A stretch of 64,000 bases of DNA from Myxococcus eversor (GTDB lineage Bacteria; Myxococcota; Myxococcia; Myxococcales; Myxococcaceae). Position numbers and translations under genes: made by a program. Position 1 is the first letter of the stretch; every line of letters begins with the position of its first letter. The notes under the pieces are model-generated. The model saw nothing but the letters and a program-made list of their open reading frames with translations, did no database searches and was not told where the DNA came from. The stretch lies in the NCBI RefSeq assembly GCF_010894455.1, contig NZ_JAAIXY010000002.1, forward strand, positions 725,042-789,041, written 5' to 3'. Positions 61,561 to 64,000 of this stretch are shown one piece after another.

Positions 61561-62553
61561 TCAGAAGACTTCTTCCGCGCCCTTGCTCAGCGACAGGTAC
61601 AGGCCGCAGAGCAGCAGTTGGAAGAAGCCCAGCGCGGGGAGGACGGGCAGACAGCACAGGATGATGCCCACCATGAGGCCGACGCACCCCAGCGCCATGG
61701 TGCCGAACATGCCCAGGCGCTGGCCCTTCGCGGCGGCGAAGCAGCGCTTGAGCGTCTCCACCGGACCGGGAGCCTCCTCGTTGGCGATCGCCGGCTGCAC
61801 GAGCACCAGCGGCATGATGAGCCACATGCCCGGGAAGATGTAGAGCCCGATGCCCACGGCGAACGTCGCCAGGAACACCTGCGGCGACGTGTTCGTCACC
61901 GCCCTGGTGAACGACTCCGTGGAGTCCAAGTCCAGTTCGGCGAGCGACACCCCCGACATCCCGACGAACACCGCGAGCGCGACGCCGACACAGAGGATGA
62001 CGACGGGGAGAATCACCGCGAAAGACAGCAGCATCGTGAGCAGGTAGGGCACCAGCTTGGGGAGCTGGGAGAACATCCGTCCCAGGTCCGCGCGCTGGCC
62101 CTGGAGCACGTCCAGGCACATGCGGGTGAAGCCCAGGCCGACCATGCCCTGAATCACATAGGAGGCCACGGTGCCCACGATGGTCGTCAGCACGATGACG
62201 GTGGTGCTGCCCGCCATGCCGCCGATGAACGACAGCATCTGGGAGATGAAGCTGCCCATGATGGAGGCCGCGAAGAAGATGACGGCGGCCACGCTGAGCA
62301 TCACCCACTCGCGCTTGAACCGGTCCCAGCACACCTCCACCAACCCGCCGATGGACCAGTTTCCACGGTCCAATGGGAAGGCGCGGCCCAGGCCCTCGCG
62401 CTCGCGACAGGTGGGACAGTGCGCCTGCGCGCCGTGCTCGCTGCACGTGTCGCACATGAAGTTGCCGCAGCGCGTACAGGTCCGCTGCGCGAGGTGATCC
62501 GGGTGCAACGGGCACGACGCCCCCCGCCCTCGACCGAAATCCGAATCCGACAT
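61561..62553 (-). CDS. Zinc-ribbon membrane protein of unknown function
   Basis: A 330-residue protein. The first 50 residues hold a B-box-like zinc-binding cluster (CPLHPDH, CTRCGNFMC, CDTCSEHG, CPTC), followed by a soluble linker and about six membrane segments (for example VAAVIFFAASIMGSFI, ILPVVILCVGVALAVFVG, VGLMVGIILCCLPVLPALG). Proteins of this kind are common in myxobacteria; function unknown. The start is ATG 62553. Confidence 0.8.
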   Translation of the reverse strand: MSDSDFGRGRGASCPLHPDHLAQRTCTRCGNFMCDTCSEHGAQAHCPTCREREGLGRAFPLDRGNWSIGGLVEVCWDRFKREWVMLSVAAVIFFAASIMGSFISQMLSFIGGMAGSTTVIVLTTIVGTVASYVIQGMVGLGFTRMCLDVLQGQRADLGRMFSQLPKLVPYLLTMLLSFAVILPVVILCVGVALAVFVGMSGVSLAELDLDSTESFTRAVTNTSPQVFLATFAVGIGLYIFPGMWLIMPLVLVQPAIANEEAPGPVETLKRCFAAAKGQRLGMFGTMALGCVGLMVGIILCCLPVLPALGFFQLLLCGLYLSLSKGAEEVF

Positions 62554-62785
62554 GGGTGGCCATCTCCTCGCACGACGGGTCCGGAAGGCCCCGGCGCTCC
62601 GGTCGCGCGCACTTCCGCACCTACACCAGCGGGCACGGTGTTCACCAGGGCACAGGCACGGTTAAAGAGGAGGCAGGCGGGCGAGAAGGAGCCGGGCGTG
62701 AATTTCCTCCAGGAACGCCCGTCATCAGCCCGTGGTCGCGAAGAGGCACTGGCTGGAAGTGCCCTTCGCACGGGAGACTCGTCAC

Positions 62786-64000
62786 ATGCGCCGACTGCTC
62801 GCACTCGCCATCCCTCTCGCCCTGATGATGGGGACGGGCTGCTACGCCCACTATCACGGTCCCACCGCCCGCCGCCCCGTGGTGGCCGTGGTGGACTACC
62901 GGTTCTCGGGCGACCACCCCATTCCGGACATCGACGGTGGCGGCTGGTGCCCGTACGACCACGTCCACACGCACGGCTACCGCCCGTCCGAGACGCAGTA
63001 CACCTACACGGACGACGTCTACTACTACCGAGGGCCGACGCTGGTCTGGTACTGGGACTTCCACGTGGATCCGCTCGGGGCGTCCTGCGGCCTGCACGGG
63101 CGTCACTCGCACGACTACTACCCGAACGCGGGCCGGGCATACCGCTGGGAGCGCAACCGCGGCTACGTGTATGACCGGACCCACGCGGCCTCCGCGGGCT
63201 ACGGCTACAGCCGGGCCACGTCTCGCCCGGGCTATCGCGCCCCGGTGACTCGCACCGACAACCGCCCCTCCAACCAGCCTCCTCCTTCCGGTACCGGCTG
63301 GGGCACGCAGCCTCCTCGCGGCGGCTCCCGGTATGACCGGGACAACAACGGCGGCGGCGGCTGGGGCAACTCCGGTGGCGGCAACTCGGGTGGCAACAAC
63401 GGCGGCGGCTACGGCCGGGGCAACAGGGATGATGACCGCGGCGGCTCGCGTCCCGGGCGCGGCCAGGGGCGGGACCGCGATGACGACGACAACAACAACG
63501 GCGGCGGCTGGGGCAGCTCGGGTGGCGGAAGCTCCGGTGGCGGATACGGCAACAACGGTGGCGGCACCCCGGGTGGCGGAAGCTCCGGTGGTGGCAGCTC
63601 CGGCGGCGGATATGGCAACGGTGGCAGCTCGGGCGGCGGCAGCTCCGGCGGTGGCAGCTCCGGTGGTGGATACAACGGCGGTACGCCTCCGAGTGGCAGT
63701 GGCTCCGGTGGTGGCAGCTCCGGTGGTGGCAGCTCCGGTGGTGGCAGCTCCGGTGGTGGCTATGGCCGAGGCAACCGCGACAACGACAGCGACCGTGGAA
63801 ACAGCAGCGGCGGGAGCACCGGCGGTTGGGGCACCGGTGGCGGACGCGGCAGCAGTGGCAACAGCAGCGGGAGCAGCGGCGGTGGGAGCAGCGGCGGCGG
63901 GAGCAGCAGTGGCGGGAGCAGCAGTGGCGGGAGCAGCAGCGGCGGCTGGGGCAGCGGTGGTGGACGCAGCAGCAGCGGCAGCAGCAGCAGTGGTGGAAGC
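62786..64000 (+). CDS. Gly/Ser-rich lipoprotein (3' partial)
   Basis: 405 codons remain open to the window end. A lipoprotein signal (MRRLLALAIPLALMMGTGC) is followed by a Tyr/His-rich segment (about 20-135, with DGGGWCPYDHVHTHGYRP and TYTDDVYYYRGPTLVWYW) and then a low-complexity tail (about 150 onward) of Gly-Ser-Asn repeats such as SSGGG, interrupted by RGNRD-type charged patches. The frame was confirmed by reading codons through 63242-64000 without a stop. It is a probable surface or matrix protein. The C terminus lies outside the window. Confidence 0.85.
   Translation, partial: MRRLLALAIPLALMMGTGCYAHYHGPTARRPVVAVVDYRFSGDHPIPDIDGGGWCPYDHVHTHGYRPSETQYTYTDDVYYYRGPTLVWYWDFHVDPLGASCGLHGRHSHDYYPNAGRAYRWERNRGYVYDRTHAASAGYGYSRATSRPGYRAPVTRTDNRPSNQPPPSGTGWGTQPPRGGSRYDRDNNGGGGWGNSGGGNSGGNNGGGYGRGNRDDDRGGSRPGRGQGRDRDDDDNNNGGGWGSSGGGSSGGGYGNNGGGTPGGGSSGGGSSGGGYGNGGSSGGGSSGGGSSGGGYNGGTPPSGSGSGGGSSGGGSSGGGSSGGGYGRGNRDNDSDRGNSSGGSTGGWGTGGGRGSSGNSSGSSGGGSSGGGSSSGGSSSGGSSSGGWGSGGGRSSSGSSSSGGS
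63340..64000. repeat. Gly/Ser low-complexity coding repeat region
   Basis: Short GGTGGCAGCTCC-type units recur in phase across this region, encoding SSGGG repeats. It is prone to slippage and misassembly, so the exact copy number should be treated with care. Confidence 0.85.

Noticed and set aside
63409..63675. A Pro-rich repeat protein (PPPELPPP) on the minus strand
   Set aside because: It is the reverse reading of the Gly/Ser repeats of the lipoprotein gene at 62786.

Overview
The window is GC-rich DNA with long genes, tight operons and strong third-position GC, and its gene families point to a myxobacterium (Myxococcus/Corallococcus/Pyxidicoccus type). Supporting clues are a minor-pilin/PilY1 cluster carrying a tfcP-like cytochrome, tandem lspA genes beside lgt, many lipoproteins with Asp-Ala-Gly or Gly-Ser repeats, and a sigma-54 activator with an FHA domain. 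Species assignment is an inference; no rRNA or marker was compared.

Layout. (1) 1-7376 is a branched-chain-type (Liv) ABC importer operon with an acyl-CoA ligase gene embedded in it and a MetA-like outer-membrane barrel at its end. (2) 7441-9248 is a divergent SDR/LysR pair. (3) 9308-15407 (minus) holds alcohol dehydrogenase, aldehyde dehydrogenase, thiolase, 3-hydroxyacyl-CoA dehydrogenase and enoyl-CoA hydratase, divergent from an IclR regulator and an acyl-CoA dehydrogenase (15514-17534). Regions 1 and 3 together could import an acid or alcohol, oxidise it to the acid, activate it with CoA and beta-oxidise it. (4) 17580-19507 holds a hydrolase and a glycosyltransferase-like gene.

(5) 19710-22801 is the most unusual part. 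It contains two homologous minus-strand modules, each made of a TGTCA-N17-CGTC promoter-like element, a strong ribosome-binding site, a 50-54 codon peptide gene sharing an N-terminal SPMN...NDTV.GI pattern and a C-terminal PPG, a GC-rich hairpin followed by a T-rich tract, and then a tRNA array (4 tRNAs in one module, 7 in the other). Several tRNAs are abnormal (C33, G8, a class I tRNA with a Leu anticodon, Arg-GCG), none encodes CCA, and all read codons starting with G or C. An AraC regulator and a VOC protein lie on the plus strand between the modules.

(6) 22941-41933 is housekeeping and envelope genes: mgtE, TPR and Cys-rich lipoproteins, a NADAR protein, rhomboid protease, a lipoprotein hydrolase, a LytS/LytTR two-component pair, a KdsC-like phosphatase, lgt plus two lspA genes, a repeat-bearing EEP-family lipoprotein and a Mut7-C protein. 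(7) 42091-50143 is a minor pilin operon (pilX, tfcP-like cytochrome, pilY1, pilV, pilW, fimU) behind a sigma-54-type promoter. (8) 50282-59589 (minus) holds an FHA/sigma-54 activator, three TadE/TadG-like genes, two small exported proteins and ileS. (9) 59668-64000 holds a RimK-like ligase, a DsbA-family protein, a zinc-ribbon membrane protein and a Gly/Ser-rich lipoprotein cut by the window end. Almost every gene has a long antisense or out-of-frame open frame; these are GC-composition shadows and were left out.
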